A stretch of 64,000 bases of DNA from Burkholderiales bacterium (GTDB taxonomy: Bacteria > Pseudomonadota > Gammaproteobacteria > Burkholderiales > SHXO01), in contig JADZGB010000043.1 in the NCBI GenBank assembly GCA_020854105.1, forward strand, positions 62,001-126,000, in the 5' to 3' direction. A program made the position numbers and the translations under genes. Positions within the stretch are counted from its first letter, which is position 1. Each line of letters begins with the position of its first letter. Below the pieces are notes generated by a model, which had not been told where the DNA came from, searched no databases, and worked only from the letters and a program-made list of their open reading frames with translations. Below, one piece after another: positions 24,573-35,701 of the stretch.

Positions 24573-25844
24573 ATGAGCGACACGATCCAGGCAATCCGGG
24601 GCATGAGCGACGTGCTTCCGGCGGACGCCCCGTTGTGGGAGTTTTTCGAGGACACCGTGCGGCAGTGGCTGCGCGATTATGGCTATCGCAACATCCGCAT
24701 GCCTATCGTCGAGAAGACCGAACTGTTCGTGCGCTCCATCGGCGAGGTCACCGACATCGTCGAGAAGGAGATGTACACTTTCGTCGATCAGCTCAACGGC
24801 GAGAGCCTGACTCTGCGCCCGGAAGGCACGGCCTCGTGCGTGCGCGCGGTACTGCAGCACAACCTGCTGTACGCTGGGCCGCAGCGGCTGTTCTACAGCG
24901 GTCCGATGTTCCGGCACGAGCGACCGCAGAAGGGACGTTACCGGCAGTTCCACCAGGTGGGCGTCGAAGCGCTCGGTCTGCCGGGCCCGGACGTGGACGC
25001 GGAACACATGGTGATGTGCGCACGGCTGTGGCAGCGGCTGGGGCTCGACGGCATCCGTCTGGAGATCAACACGCTGGGCGGCGCGGAGTCGCGTGCACGC
25101 TACCGCGCGCGTCTGGTGAAGTATCTCGAGAGCCGCATCGACGAGCTGGACGAAGACGCGCGCCGCCGTCTGCACGGCAATCCCCTGCGCGTGCTCGACA
25201 GCAAGAATCCCGCGATGCGCGATGTCGTCGAGCAGGCACCGCGCCTCTACGACGACCTCGACGAGGAATCGCTGCGCCACTTCGAGACCCTGCAGCAGAT
25301 CCTGCGCAGTGTGGACATCGACTACGAGATCAAGCCCCGCCTGGTGCGGGGGCTCGACTACTACAATCTGACCGTATCGGAGTGGACCACCGATCGCCTC
25401 GGTGCGCAGGCCACCGTGTGTGCCGGAGGACGCTACGATGGCCTGTTCGCGCAGCTGGGCGGCAAGCCGGCACCTGCGTGCGGATTCGCCATGGGCGTGG
25501 AGCGCCTGCTGGTGTTGATGGCGGAGTCCTCCGCCGTCGAAGTGCCCGCCGATGCGCCGGCGGTATACGTGGTCCATGCGGGGGAGGAGACGCGAGCGCC
25601 GGCGTGGCGAGCCGCGGAGGCGCTTCGGCAAGCGGGAATCCCGGTCGTCCTGCACTGCGGCGAAGGCAGCTTCAAGTCGCAGATGCGCAGGGCTGACGCG
25701 AGCGGTGCGCGCTTCGCACTGATCGTGGGGGAGAGCGAGGCGCAGGCGAACAGGGTCGGCATCAAGCCTTTGCGCGACCCTGGCGTGCAGGAGACGCTGG
25801 AACTGAGCGAAGCGCTCGCGCGCATTCGCGGTACATCGAACTAG
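24573..25844 (+). CDS. hisS: Histidine-tRNA ligase
   Basis: A 423-residue class II aminoacyl-tRNA synthetase charging tRNA-His. It begins [12 protein letters not shown], with motif 2 at [17 protein letters not shown], the histidine A signature LVRGLDYYN and AGGRYDGL, and a C-terminal anticodon-binding domain (from ~325). Start ATG at 24573, where homologous sequence begins. A second class II paralogue, hisZ, is at 32.9 kb but lacks charging function. yfgM and bamB follow as is usual. Confidence 0.97.
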   Translation: MSDTIQAIRGMSDVLPADAPLWEFFEDTVRQWLRDYGYRNIRMPIVEKTELFVRSIGEVTDIVEKEMYTFVDQLNGESLTLRPEGTASCVRAVLQHNLLYAGPQRLFYSGPMFRHERPQKGRYRQFHQVGVEALGLPGPDVDAEHMVMCARLWQRLGLDGIRLEINTLGGAESRARYRARLVKYLESRIDELDEDARRRLHGNPLRVLDSKNPAMRDVVEQAPRLYDDLDEESLRHFETLQQILRSVDIDYEIKPRLVRGLDYYNLTVSEWTTDRLGAQATVCAGGRYDGLFAQLGGKPAPACGFAMGVERLLVLMAESSAVEVPADAPAVYVVHAGEETRAPAWRAAEALRQAGIPVVLHCGEGSFKSQMRRADASGARFALIVGESEAQANRVGIKPLRDPGVQETLELSEALARIRGTSN

Positions 25845-25859
25845 AGCGAGAAACGAGGC

Positions 25860-26492
25860 ATGTACGATCTTGAAGAACAGGAACAGATAGATGCTCTGAA
25901 GGCTTGGTGGCGACAGAACGGCAGGCTGGTAATCGCCGCCGTGGTCGCTGCGGCGCTGGCAGTAGCGGCGGTGACCGGCTGGCGCACCTTCGAGGCGCGC
26001 AAGGCCGGCGAGGCCGCCCGGCTGTACGCGGGCCTGGAGGACGCCGCACGCGGGAACGACGCTGCGAAGACGAAGGAACTGTCCTCCACGCTGATGGACA
26101 AGTACGGCGGGACCGCGTACGGACCGATGGCTGCGTTGATCGCGGCCAAGGCCAGCTTCGAACAGGGCGATCTCGCCAGCGCCGGTGCCCAACTGCAGTG
26201 GGCAATCGATCACGCCAGCGACGAGGAGACCAGGGCCGTGGCGCAGTTGCGCCTGGCCGCTGTGCGCCTGGACCAGAAGCAGTACGACCAGGCCCTGCAA
26301 CTGCTCGAGCGCAAGCACCCGGAGGCCTTCGCCGGCCTGTACCTCGATCTGCGCGGCGACGTCCTGGTCGCACAGGACAAGACGGCCGAGGCGCGCAGCG
26401 CCTACGAGGACGCGCTGACCAGGCTTCCCGAGCAGGGCAACTACCGCCTGGTGGTTCAGGCCAAGCTCGACGCACTCGGCGGCGCGCACTGA
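25860..26492 (+). CDS. YfgM-like tetratricopeptide membrane protein (UPF0070)
   Basis: A 210-residue protein with a cytoplasmic N-terminus MYDLEEQEQIDALKAWW, one membrane helix at ~22-40 (LVIAAVVAAALAVAAVTGW) and a periplasmic TPR-like domain. YfgM homologues associate with the SecYEG translocon and periplasmic chaperones. Its place between hisS and bamB is conserved across beta- and gammaproteobacteria. Its stop overlaps the bamB start (TGATG). Confidence 0.88.
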   Translation: MYDLEEQEQIDALKAWWRQNGRLVIAAVVAAALAVAAVTGWRTFEARKAGEAARLYAGLEDAARGNDAAKTKELSSTLMDKYGGTAYGPMAALIAAKASFEQGDLASAGAQLQWAIDHASDEETRAVAQLRLAAVRLDQKQYDQALQLLERKHPEAFAGLYLDLRGDVLVAQDKTAEARSAYEDALTRLPEQGNYRLVVQAKLDALGGAH

Positions 26493-27646
26493 TGCGGGCA
26501 GCCATGTCCATGCTCGCGCTGTCCCGCTGGCCGGGCCGCCTGGCGGCACTCGTGATCGCGCTCGCGCTCGGCGCGTGCGGCGGCGGCGCGGGCGTGAAGC
26601 CCAACGAACTGATGGATTTCACGGCCACCGCCCAGACCGCGGTGGCATGGCGCGCGTCGGTCGGCGGCTCGAAGCACTATCTGCTCACGCCGGCGGTGGC
26701 GGGCGGCACCGTGTATGCGGCCTCTTCGGACGGCCACATCGTAGCCCTGGACGAGAGCAACGGTCGCCAGCGCTGGCGCACTGCCGCGAAGGAGTTGCTC
26801 ACCGGGGCAGTGGGTGTCGGCGAGGGATTGATCCTGGCCGGCACGCGCAAGGGAGCGGTGCTCGCGTACGGTACGGATGGAAAGCCGCTGTGGCGCTCCC
26901 AGGTGAGCAGCGAGGTAGTGGGTGCGCCCCAGGCCGCACGCGGGACCGTCGTCGTGCGTACCGTGGACGGCCGCATCTTCGGTCTCGAGGCGACTTCCGG
27001 TGAGCGCAGATGGGAGCACCAGGTTCTGCTGCCATCGCTGCTGCTGCGCGGGGATGCACGCGTCGAATTCGCCGGGTCCACGATACTCGCGGGCTTGCCC
27101 GGGGGACGTGTGCTGGCGCTCGACGTTGCTTCTGGCGACGTGCTGTGGGAGTCGATCGTGGCGCAGCCGACGGGCGACAACGAGATCGAACGGATTGCGG
27201 ACATCGCAGCGCCGCCCGCGGTGGATGACGAGCAGGCGTGCGCAGCGGCCTACCAGGGCCGTATCGCGTGCATCGAACTGCAAAGGGGAGCGGTGCTGTG
27301 GGCGCGCGACGGCTCCAGTTCCGCGCGGGTCGGCATCGATCCCGTCACGGTGTACGTGAGCGCACCCGACGGTGTGGTGAGCGCGTACGATCGCCAGACC
27401 GGCGCCTCCCTCTGGAAGCAGGACAAGCTGCTCAACCGCTCGGTGAGCGGCCCCGTCGCCATGGGCGATTTCGTGATCGTGGGCGACTACGACGGCTACG
27501 TGCATGTCCTCGATGCCGAGGACGGTGCCTTCGTGGCCCGGCTGTCCACCGACGGCAGCGCCATCGTCGCGCCGCCGATGCGCGCAGGTCCGGGCGTGGT
27601 GGTGCAGACCAGCGGCGGCGGGCTGTACGCCATCTCGGTCAAGTAG
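26492..27646 (+). CDS. bamB: Outer membrane assembly lipoprotein BamB
   Basis: A 384-residue lipoprotein, beta-propeller subunit of the BAM complex with BamA (46.3 kb). The signal peptide ends in the lipobox LGAC (about 25-28). Repeated PQQ-like blades are visible: [59 protein letters not shown] and [20 protein letters not shown] use the ATG overlapping the yfgM stop; an ATG four codons later is possible and keeps the signal peptide. Confidence 0.94.
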   Translation: MRAAMSMLALSRWPGRLAALVIALALGACGGGAGVKPNELMDFTATAQTAVAWRASVGGSKHYLLTPAVAGGTVYAASSDGHIVALDESNGRQRWRTAAKELLTGAVGVGEGLILAGTRKGAVLAYGTDGKPLWRSQVSSEVVGAPQAARGTVVVRTVDGRIFGLEATSGERRWEHQVLLPSLLLRGDARVEFAGSTILAGLPGGRVLALDVASGDVLWESIVAQPTGDNEIERIADIAAPPAVDDEQACAAAYQGRIACIELQRGAVLWARDGSSSARVGIDPVTVYVSAPDGVVSAYDRQTGASLWKQDKLLNRSVSGPVAMGDFVIVGDYDGYVHVLDAEDGAFVARLSTDGSAIVAPPMRAGPGVVVQTSGGGLYAISVK

Positions 27647-27669
27647 CGGGATTTCCCGCGCAATCGACA

Positions 27670-28995
27670 ATGATTCCGACACTCGCGCTCGTCGGCCGTC
27701 CCAATGTCGGGAAATCCACGCTGTTCAACCGGCTGACACGCACGCGCGACGCCCTGGTGGCCGACATTCCCGGGTTGACCCGTGACCGGCACTACGGACG
27801 GGGCCGCAGCGCGGGACGGGAGTTCCTGGTGGTGGACACGGGTGGCCTCGAGCCCGGCGTGCGCGAGGGGATCTTTCGCGAGATGGCCAGGCAGACCTTG
27901 CAGGCGGTTGCGGAAGCGGATGCCGTGTTGCTGCTGGTCGACGGGCGAGCCGGTCTCACACCCGAGGACCGGGAGATCGCCTCCCGGCTGCGCAGGACCG
28001 GGCGACGCATCTGGCTGGTGGTGAACAAGGCCGAAGGCATGTCCCGTGCGCTGGCAGGAGCGGATTTCCACGAACTCGGCCTGGGCGATCCGCTGGCGAT
28101 TTCGGCGGCACACGGCGAGGGAGTCCGGGAACTTATCGATCTGGTGCTGGCCGGGTTTCCCGCCGAGGAGGCGCCGGCGGAGGAGACGCGCGGGCCGCGC
28201 ATCGCCGTGCTGGGACGTCCCAATGTCGGTAAATCGACCCTGGTCAATGCCCTGCTGGGGGAGGAGCGCGTCATCGCCTTCGACCAGCCGGGGACGACAC
28301 GAGACAGCATCGAGATCCCGTTCGAGCGCAACGGCAAGGCCTACACGCTGATCGACACGGCCGGGCTGCGGCGCCGGGGCAAGGTCGAGGAGGTGGCGGA
28401 GAAGTTCTCGGTGGTGAAGACGCTGCAGGCGCTCGAGGACTGCAACGTGGCCGTGCTGGTACTCGACGCGAAGCAGGAGATCTCCGAACAGGATGCGCAC
28501 ATCGCGGGCTACATTCTGGATGCAGGCCGTGCGGTGGTGGTGGCAGTGAACAAATGGGACGCGGCCGATGTCGAACGCCGCGACCTGGTCCGGCGGGAGA
28601 TCGAGCGCCGGCTGGGCTTCCTCGCCTTCGCCCGTTTCCATTTCCTGTCCGCTCTGACCGGGAAGGGAGTGAAGGATCTGCTCGCCTCGGTCGATGCCTC
28701 CTATGCGGCGGCGACGGCCAGCCTGTCCACGCCCCGGCTGACGCGCGCACTGATCCAGGCCACCACGCGCCAGCCCCCACCCCGCAGCGGGCTGTTCCGG
28801 CCCAAGTTGCGCTACGCCCATCAGGGCGGCACGAATCCGCCGACCATCGTCATCCACGGTACGCAGCTGGATGCTTTGCCGGACAGTTACAAACGCTATC
28901 TCGAGGGGATGTTCGCGGAAACTTTCCAGTTGCGCGGGACTCCCTTGAGAGTGCAGTTCCGCACTGGCCGCAACCCTTATGCGAATCGCAAGTGA
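27670..28995 (+). CDS. der: Ribosome biogenesis GTPase Der (EngA)
   Basis: A 441-residue protein with two tandem GTPase domains, for 50S subunit maturation. The first G1 motif is GRPNVGKST at residues 8-16, the second repeats it near 184. G3 motifs are DTGGLEPG and [11 protein letters not shown]4 motifs are NKAEG and NKWD. A KH-like domain (about 355-440) ends with RTGRNPY. Both P-loops are intact and length is standard. It is 23 bases behind bamB. Confidence 0.97.
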   Translation: MIPTLALVGRPNVGKSTLFNRLTRTRDALVADIPGLTRDRHYGRGRSAGREFLVVDTGGLEPGVREGIFREMARQTLQAVAEADAVLLLVDGRAGLTPEDREIASRLRRTGRRIWLVVNKAEGMSRALAGADFHELGLGDPLAISAAHGEGVRELIDLVLAGFPAEEAPAEETRGPRIAVLGRPNVGKSTLVNALLGEERVIAFDQPGTTRDSIEIPFERNGKAYTLIDTAGLRRRGKVEEVAEKFSVVKTLQALEDCNVAVLVLDAKQEISEQDAHIAGYILDAGRAVVVAVNKWDAADVERRDLVRREIERRLGFLAFARFHFLSALTGKGVKDLLASVDASYAAATASLSTPRLTRALIQATTRQPPPRSGLFRPKLRYAHQGGTNPPTIVIHGTQLDALPDSYKRYLEGMFAETFQLRGTPLRVQFRTGRNPYANRK

Positions 28996-29072
28996 GGCCG
29001 CGCGCCCAGGGTGGCGGTGGTGGGGGAAATCAAGTAGAGTAATTGACTGGGATATAACAAAAGAGGTAAACC

Positions 29073-29312
29073 ATGAGCGGAAAAGGGCAATTACTACAAG
29101 ACCCGTTCTTGAACGCCTTGCGCAAAGAACATGTCCCGGTGTCGATCTATCTCGTCAACGGCATCAAGCTCCAGGGCCAGATCGAGTCCTTCGACCAGTA
29201 CGTCGTCCTGTTGAAGAACACGGTGACGCAGATGGTCTACAAGCATGCGATCTCGACCGTGGTGCCCGCGCGTGCGGTGAACCTTTCCCTGGATCACTCC
29301 TCTGACGGTTGA
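29073..29312 (+). CDS. hfq: RNA chaperone Hfq
   Basis: A 79-residue Sm-like hexamer subunit that pairs small RNAs with mRNAs. Sm1 includes [20 protein letters not shown] and Sm2 is [18 protein letters not shown]. The disordered C-tail is very short, as in many Betaproteobacteria. The leader has an AGAGGT site and is AT-rich (ATATAACAAAAG) compared with the surroundings. hflX follows 101 bases on, after a perfect hairpin. Confidence 0.97.
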   Translation: MSGKGQLLQDPFLNALRKEHVPVSIYLVNGIKLQGQIESFDQYVVLLKNTVTQMVYKHAISTVVPARAVNLSLDHSSDG

Positions 29313-29322
29313 CCGGGCAGAC

Positions 29323-29345
29323 GCGGCTCCCGGTCCGGGAGCCGC
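29323..29345 (+). terminator. Strong hairpin between hfq and hflX
   Basis: GCGGCTCCCG and CGGGAGCCGC form a perfect 10-bp stem with a GTC loop, 10 bases after the hfq stop. No T-run follows, so it is not a classical intrinsic terminator. It could stabilise the hfq 3' end or partly stop transcription and set hfq above hflX-hflKC in mRNA level. Confidence 0.5.
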
Positions 29346-29413
29346 CGATGTTGCTTGGCGCCCTTCGATCCTGACCCGGCGCATGATTCCCGGGTTCGTT
29401 GTGTCCTCGCCGA

Positions 29414-30538
29414 ATGTTTGAACGTCCCCAGGGCGGAGAACGAGCTGTCCTGGTCAGCCTGGATCTTGGCGACCCGGACTTTCGCGCCAAGGCCGCAGAG
29501 CTGCGGGAGCTGGCACTGAGTGCGGGACTGAGCGTGGTCGCCGCCGTGGAGGGACGTCGCCAGCGCCCGGACCCGGCCACCTTCGCGGGCAGTGGAAAGG
29601 TCACCGAGATTGCGGAGGTGGCTGCCGCCCAGGGCGCAAGGCTGGTCGTATTCGATCACGAGCTGTCACCGGCCCAGGAACGCAACCTCGAGAAGGCGTT
29701 GCAGTGCCGGGTGATCGATCGCGTCAGCCTGATCCTGGACATCTTCGCCCAGCGGGCACGCAGTCACGAAGGCAAGCTGCAGGTGGAACTCGCGCAGCTC
29801 GAGCATTTGGCCACGCGCCTGGTGCGCGGCTGGACCCACCTGGAGCGCCAGCGCGGAGGCATCGGTCTGCGGGGGCCAGGGGAGACCCAGCTGGAAACGG
29901 ACCGCCGCCTGCTCGGCAAGCGCGTCAAGGTGCTCAAGGAAAAGCTGGCCGCGGTGCGCCGGCAGCGACAGCTCCAGCGCCGCGCACGCCGGCGCGCGCA
30001 GGTATATTCCGTGGCACTGGTCGGGTACACCAACGCCGGCAAGTCCACGCTGTTCAACGCGCTGACGCAGGCCGAGGCGTATGCGGCGGATCAGCTGTTC
30101 GCGACGCTGGATACCACTACCCGCAGACTGCGCCTGCCCGTCGGGGGCGAAGCGGTTCTGTCCGACACGGTCGGCTTCATCCGCGACCTGCCGACGACGC
30201 TCGTGGCAGCGTTTCGCGCCACGCTCGAAGAGACGGTGCAGGCCGATCTGCTGCTGCACGTGGTGGACGGCTCCAGCAGCGAGATGCAGCAACAGATCGA
30301 GGAAGTCAACAGGGTGCTGCACGAGATCGGGGCAGGCGAAGTGCACCAGATCATCGTCCTGAACAAGGCCGATCTCACCGGTCTGCCCGTGGGGATCGAG
30401 CGGGACGAGTGTGCTAAAATCGCGCGGCTTCGCGTGAGCGCGAGAACTGGCGCCGGCCTTGATCTGATCCGGCAGGCCGTCGACGAATACCGGTCCGGCA
30501 CGGGCTCGCGTGACACCTCGGATCGCGCGGTTGCCTGA
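29414..30538 (+). CDS. hflX: Ribosome-associated GTPase HflX
   Basis: A 374-residue GTPase that splits stalled ribosomes, notably after heat stress. The N-terminal HflX domain (to ~190) has the glycine-rich loop GGIGLRGPGETQLETDRR. The G domain: P-loop VGYTNAGKSTLFNAL, G3 DTVGFIRDLP, G4 NKAD. Start chosen at ATG 29414 (MFERPQGG); a TTG five codons upstream is possible. The end of the gene holds a TAAAAT motif that might start hflKC. Confidence 0.94.
   Translation: MFERPQGGERAVLVSLDLGDPDFRAKAAELRELALSAGLSVVAAVEGRRQRPDPATFAGSGKVTEIAEVAAAQGARLVVFDHELSPAQERNLEKALQCRVIDRVSLILDIFAQRARSHEGKLQVELAQLEHLATRLVRGWTHLERQRGGIGLRGPGETQLETDRRLLGKRVKVLKEKLAAVRRQRQLQRRARRRAQVYSVALVGYTNAGKSTLFNALTQAEAYAADQLFATLDTTTRRLRLPVGGEAVLSDTVGFIRDLPTTLVAAFRATLEETVQADLLLHVVDGSSSEMQQQIEEVNRVLHEIGAGEVHQIIVLNKADLTGLPVGIERDECAKIARLRVSARTGAGLDLIRQAVDEYRSGTGSRDTSDRAVA
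30412..30420 (+). promoter_or_regulatory. Possible internal promoter for hflK-hflC
   Basis: TGCTAAAAT at 30412-30420, inside the 3' part of hflX, fits an extended -10 element (TG, one base, TAAAAT). It lies 171 bases before the hflK start. No good -35 is present. AT-rich runs are rare in this sequence, which is why it stands out. Confidence 0.25.
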
Positions 30539-30590
30539 GCGCGGTCCTCCCGAACACTTCACACGAGTCAGAATACTTCAAGCACACGAG

Positions 30591-31775
30591 ATGGCGCTAA
30601 ACGATCCGAATTGGGGACGGCGCGGCAATGACGGCCCGCCCGATCTGGACGAACTCTGGAAGCGATTTCGCCAGAAGTTGCCCGGCATGGGCGGCGGCGG
30701 GAAGACGGGGCGCGATGGCGGTGGTCCCGGTGCGCGCCAGTTCCGCGGCGGCGCCCTGATTCTCGTCGCGCTCGTGGTCATCGTCTGGCTCGCGAGCGGG
30801 TTCTACATCGTGGACGCCAGCCAGCGTGGAGTGGTCCTGCGCTTCGGCAAGTATTCCACCACGACGCAACCCGGCCCGCAGTGGCATCTGCCCTACCCGT
30901 TCGAGTCGGTCGAGATCGTCAATCTCAGTCAGGTGCGAACGGTGGAGGTGGGCTACCGCAACAACCTGAAGAACAAGGTTCTCAAGGAATCGTTGATGCT
31001 CACGGACGACGAGAACATCATCGATCTGCAGTTCGCCGTCCAGTACATCCTGAACGACCCCACCGAGTACCTGTTCAACAACCGCGAACCCGACGAATCG
31101 GTGATGCAGGCAGCCGAGTCTGCGATGCGCGAGATCGTCGGCAAGAGCAGGATGGATTTCGTCCTGTACGAAGGGCGCGAACAGATCGCGGTGAACGCGC
31201 AGTCGGTCATGCAGCAGATCCTGGATCGCTACGAGAGCGGAATCAGCGTGAGCAAGGTGACCATGCAGCAGGCTCAGCCGCCCGAGCAGGTGCAGGCCGC
31301 CTTCGACGATGCGGTCAAGGCAGGACAGGACCGTGAGCGCCAGATCAGCGAAGGTCAGGCGTATGCAAACGACGTGATTCCGAAGGCACGCGGCACTGCA
31401 TCGCGCCTGATGCAGGAGGCCGAGGGCTATCGCCAGCGGGTGGTGGCGAACGCCGAAGGTGAAGCTTCGCGCTTTCGCCAGATCCAGTCCGAGTACAGCC
31501 GGGCGCCGAAGGTCACGCGCGAGCGCCTGTACCTGGAGACGATGCAGCAGCTGTATGCGAACGCGACCAAGGTCTACGTCGATCAGCGAGGCGGCCAGAA
31601 CCTGCTGTTCCTGCCCCTGGACAAGATCGTGCAGATGAGCGGGGCCGACAGCGCACAAGGCAGCTCCGAGCAGGCGGCGGGCGCACCGGCTGATCCTGGC
31701 ACGGCGAGCGCAGCGCCACTCGACAGTCGCTCGCGCGACGCGTTCCGCAACCGCGAGCGGGAGATGCGCCAATGA
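30591..31775 (+). CDS. hflK: FtsH protease modulator HflK
   Basis: A 394-residue inner-membrane SPFH (band 7) protein that assembles with HflC around FtsH. The N-terminal part is soluble and Gly-rich (MGGGGKTGRDGGGPG), then one transmembrane helix at ~55-75 (ALILVALVVIVWLASGFYI), then the SPFH domain (QRGVVLRFGKYSTTTQPG) and a long helical stretch (RQISEGQAYANDVIPKARG). The C-tail is polar and Ala/Ser-rich. Start ATG at 30591 gives the expected ALNDPNWGRRG. Stop overlaps hflC (ATGA). Confidence 0.95.
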   Translation: MALNDPNWGRRGNDGPPDLDELWKRFRQKLPGMGGGGKTGRDGGGPGARQFRGGALILVALVVIVWLASGFYIVDASQRGVVLRFGKYSTTTQPGPQWHLPYPFESVEIVNLSQVRTVEVGYRNNLKNKVLKESLMLTDDENIIDLQFAVQYILNDPTEYLFNNREPDESVMQAAESAMREIVGKSRMDFVLYEGREQIAVNAQSVMQQILDRYESGISVSKVTMQQAQPPEQVQAAFDDAVKAGQDRERQISEGQAYANDVIPKARGTASRLMQEAEGYRQRVVANAEGEASRFRQIQSEYSRAPKVTRERLYLETMQQLYANATKVYVDQRGGQNLLFLPLDKIVQMSGADSAQGSSEQAAGAPADPGTASAAPLDSRSRDAFRNREREMRQ

Positions 31776-32647
31776 CACGTACCTTGCCGGCCATCGCGGT
31801 CGTTCTGGTCGCGCTCATCGTGATCGCCAGCCTGACCCTGTTCACCGTGGACCAGCGTCAGAACGCGATCGTGTTCAGGCTGGGAGAACCGGTCAACGTG
31901 ATCAGGCAGCCGGGTCTTTACCTGAAGGTGCCGCTGCTGGACAACGTGCGTTTCTTCGACACGCGCATCCTGACCATGGATTCGGACGAGCCGGAGCGCT
32001 ACATCACCTCCGAGAAGAAGAACGTCCTGGTCGATTCGTTCGTCAAGTTCCGCATCGTCGACGTACTTCAGTACTACATCAGCGTGGGCGGCGACGAGGC
32101 GCGCGCGAAGATCCGTCTTTCGCAGGCGGTCAACGACAGTCTGCGCGCCGAATTCGGCAAGCGCACCATCCACGAGGTGGTGTCCGGAGAGCGTGACCGG
32201 ATCATGGAACTCATGCGCGAGAAGGCCGATGCAGATGCGCGCAAGATCGGCGTCGAGGTGCTCGACGTGCGCCTCAAGCGCGTGGATCTTCCGCTCGAAG
32301 TCAGTGACGCGGTCTACCGGCGCATGGAAGCCGAGCGCAAGCGTGTGGCCAACGAGCTGCGCTCACTCGGATTCGCCGAGGCCGAGAAGATCCGAGCCGA
32401 TGCCGAGCGCCAGCGCGAGATCATCATCGCCGAGGCCTATCGTGACGCGCAGCGCATCAAGGGCGAGGGCGACGCGCGCTCTACCGCGGTCTACGCCGGC
32501 GCTTTCCAGCAGAATCCGGAGTTCTTCTCGTTCTACCGGAGCATGGAGGCCTATCGGCAGAGCTTCAAGAATCGCGCAGACGTCATGGTGGTCGACCCGA
32601 GCTCGGACTTCTTCAAGTACCTCAAGGAACCCTCCGGCCGAAAGTGA
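31772..32647 (+). CDS. hflC: FtsH protease modulator HflC
   Basis: A 291-residue partner of HflK, with an N-terminal membrane helix (about 5-22) and an SPFH domain: TVDQRQNAIVFRLGEPVN, then PGLYLKVPLLDNVRFFD. The tail contains the family's AEAYRDAQRIKGEGDARS and the C-terminal FFKYLKEP. Both SPFH proteins form a membrane cage regulating FtsH proteolysis. Starts inside the hflK stop. Confidence 0.96.
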   Translation: MTRTLPAIAVVLVALIVIASLTLFTVDQRQNAIVFRLGEPVNVIRQPGLYLKVPLLDNVRFFDTRILTMDSDEPERYITSEKKNVLVDSFVKFRIVDVLQYYISVGGDEARAKIRLSQAVNDSLRAEFGKRTIHEVVSGERDRIMELMREKADADARKIGVEVLDVRLKRVDLPLEVSDAVYRRMEAERKRVANELRSLGFAEAEKIRADAERQREIIIAEAYRDAQRIKGEGDARSTAVYAGAFQQNPEFFSFYRSMEAYRQSFKNRADVMVVDPSSDFFKYLKEPSGRK

Positions 32648-32689
32648 TCGGGCAGCGCAGGAGCGCGCGCGGCGCGCGCAGATCCGCCG

Positions 32690-32902
32690 GTGGCACAGGG
32701 AGCAGAGAAGTTGGGCAATAGCCTGTGGGCCGCGTTCGCCCTGATGCTCGTGATCGAGGGAATGCTCCCGTTCCTCCTGCCTGCCGTGTGGCGCGAGACC
32801 TTTCGCAGGCTGACCGAGATGACCGATGGGCAGATCCGTTTCGTCGGCCTGAGTTCGATGCTGATTGGCCTGCTCGTCCTGCTGCTCACTCACGCGGCCT
32901 GA
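32690..32902 (+). CDS. DUF2065 (YjeT-like) small membrane protein
   Basis: A 70-residue protein with two hydrophobic helices (about 12-32 and 50-66) separated by WRETFRRLTEMTDGQIR, the DUF2065 pattern. DUF2065 genes are regularly found between hflC and hisZ or purA. Start GTG at 32690; a TTG at 32711 would give a length closer to the usual ~61-65 residues. No function is established. Confidence 0.82.
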   Translation: MAQGAEKLGNSLWAAFALMLVIEGMLPFLLPAVWRETFRRLTEMTDGQIRFVGLSSMLIGLLVLLLTHAA

Positions 32903-32922
32903 TACCGACCTGCGCGATACCG

Positions 32923-35490
<2,568 letters not shown>

Positions 35491-35520
35491 AAAAAATAAA
35501 GCCGCAATGCGAGCGGCTTT
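35491..35520 (-). terminator. Intrinsic terminator of tRNA-Leu
   Basis: AAAGCCGC (35498-35505) and GCGGCTTT (35513-35520) form an 8-bp stem around a 7-base loop. On the minus strand the stem is followed by a T-rich tract (35497-35491), a classical Rho-independent terminator 26 bases after the tRNA. Read on the plus strand there is no T-run. Confidence 0.8.
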
Positions 35521-35545
35521 CGAATCTCAGGTATGACAGCTTTGC

Positions 35546-35632
35546 TGGTGCCGAGAAGAGGACTCGAACCTCCACAGTGTTGCCACCGCCAGGACCTGAA
35601 CCTGGTGCGTCTACCAATTCCGCCATCTCGGC
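35546..35632 (-). tRNA. tRNA-Leu (anticodon CAG)
   Basis: On the minus strand an 87-base cloverleaf runs from GCCGAGATGGCGGAATTGGT to the encoded CCA end. The acceptor stem is GCCGAG with CTCGGC and discriminator A. The anticodon stem is CCAGG with CCTGG around loop TTCAGGT, giving anticodon CAG for the CUG codon. A long variable arm (CGGTGGCAACACTG region) marks it as class II, and the T arm is GGAGGTTCGAGTCCTC. CUG is the main Leu codon in these GC-rich genes. Confidence 0.97.
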
Positions 35633-35645
35633 GCAGCGGGCTGCA

Positions 35646-35673
35646 ATTCTAATGGAAATCGCGCTCGTGTCAA
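35646..35673 (-). promoter_or_regulatory. Sigma70 promoter of tRNA-Leu
   Basis: On the minus strand a perfect TTGACA (-35, 35673-35668) is followed after 16 bases by TAGAAT (-10, 35651-35646). Transcription would begin around 35639, seven bases before the mature tRNA 5' end. This is the best promoter match in the window. Confidence 0.82.
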
Positions 35674-35701
35674 ATCGAACTTCTCGCCTACGGACCGCCG
35701 C

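Noticed and set aside
29053..29058. TATAAC before hfq as its main -10 element
   Set aside because: It would place the transcript start within the ribosome binding site, and no -35 lies at correct spacing.
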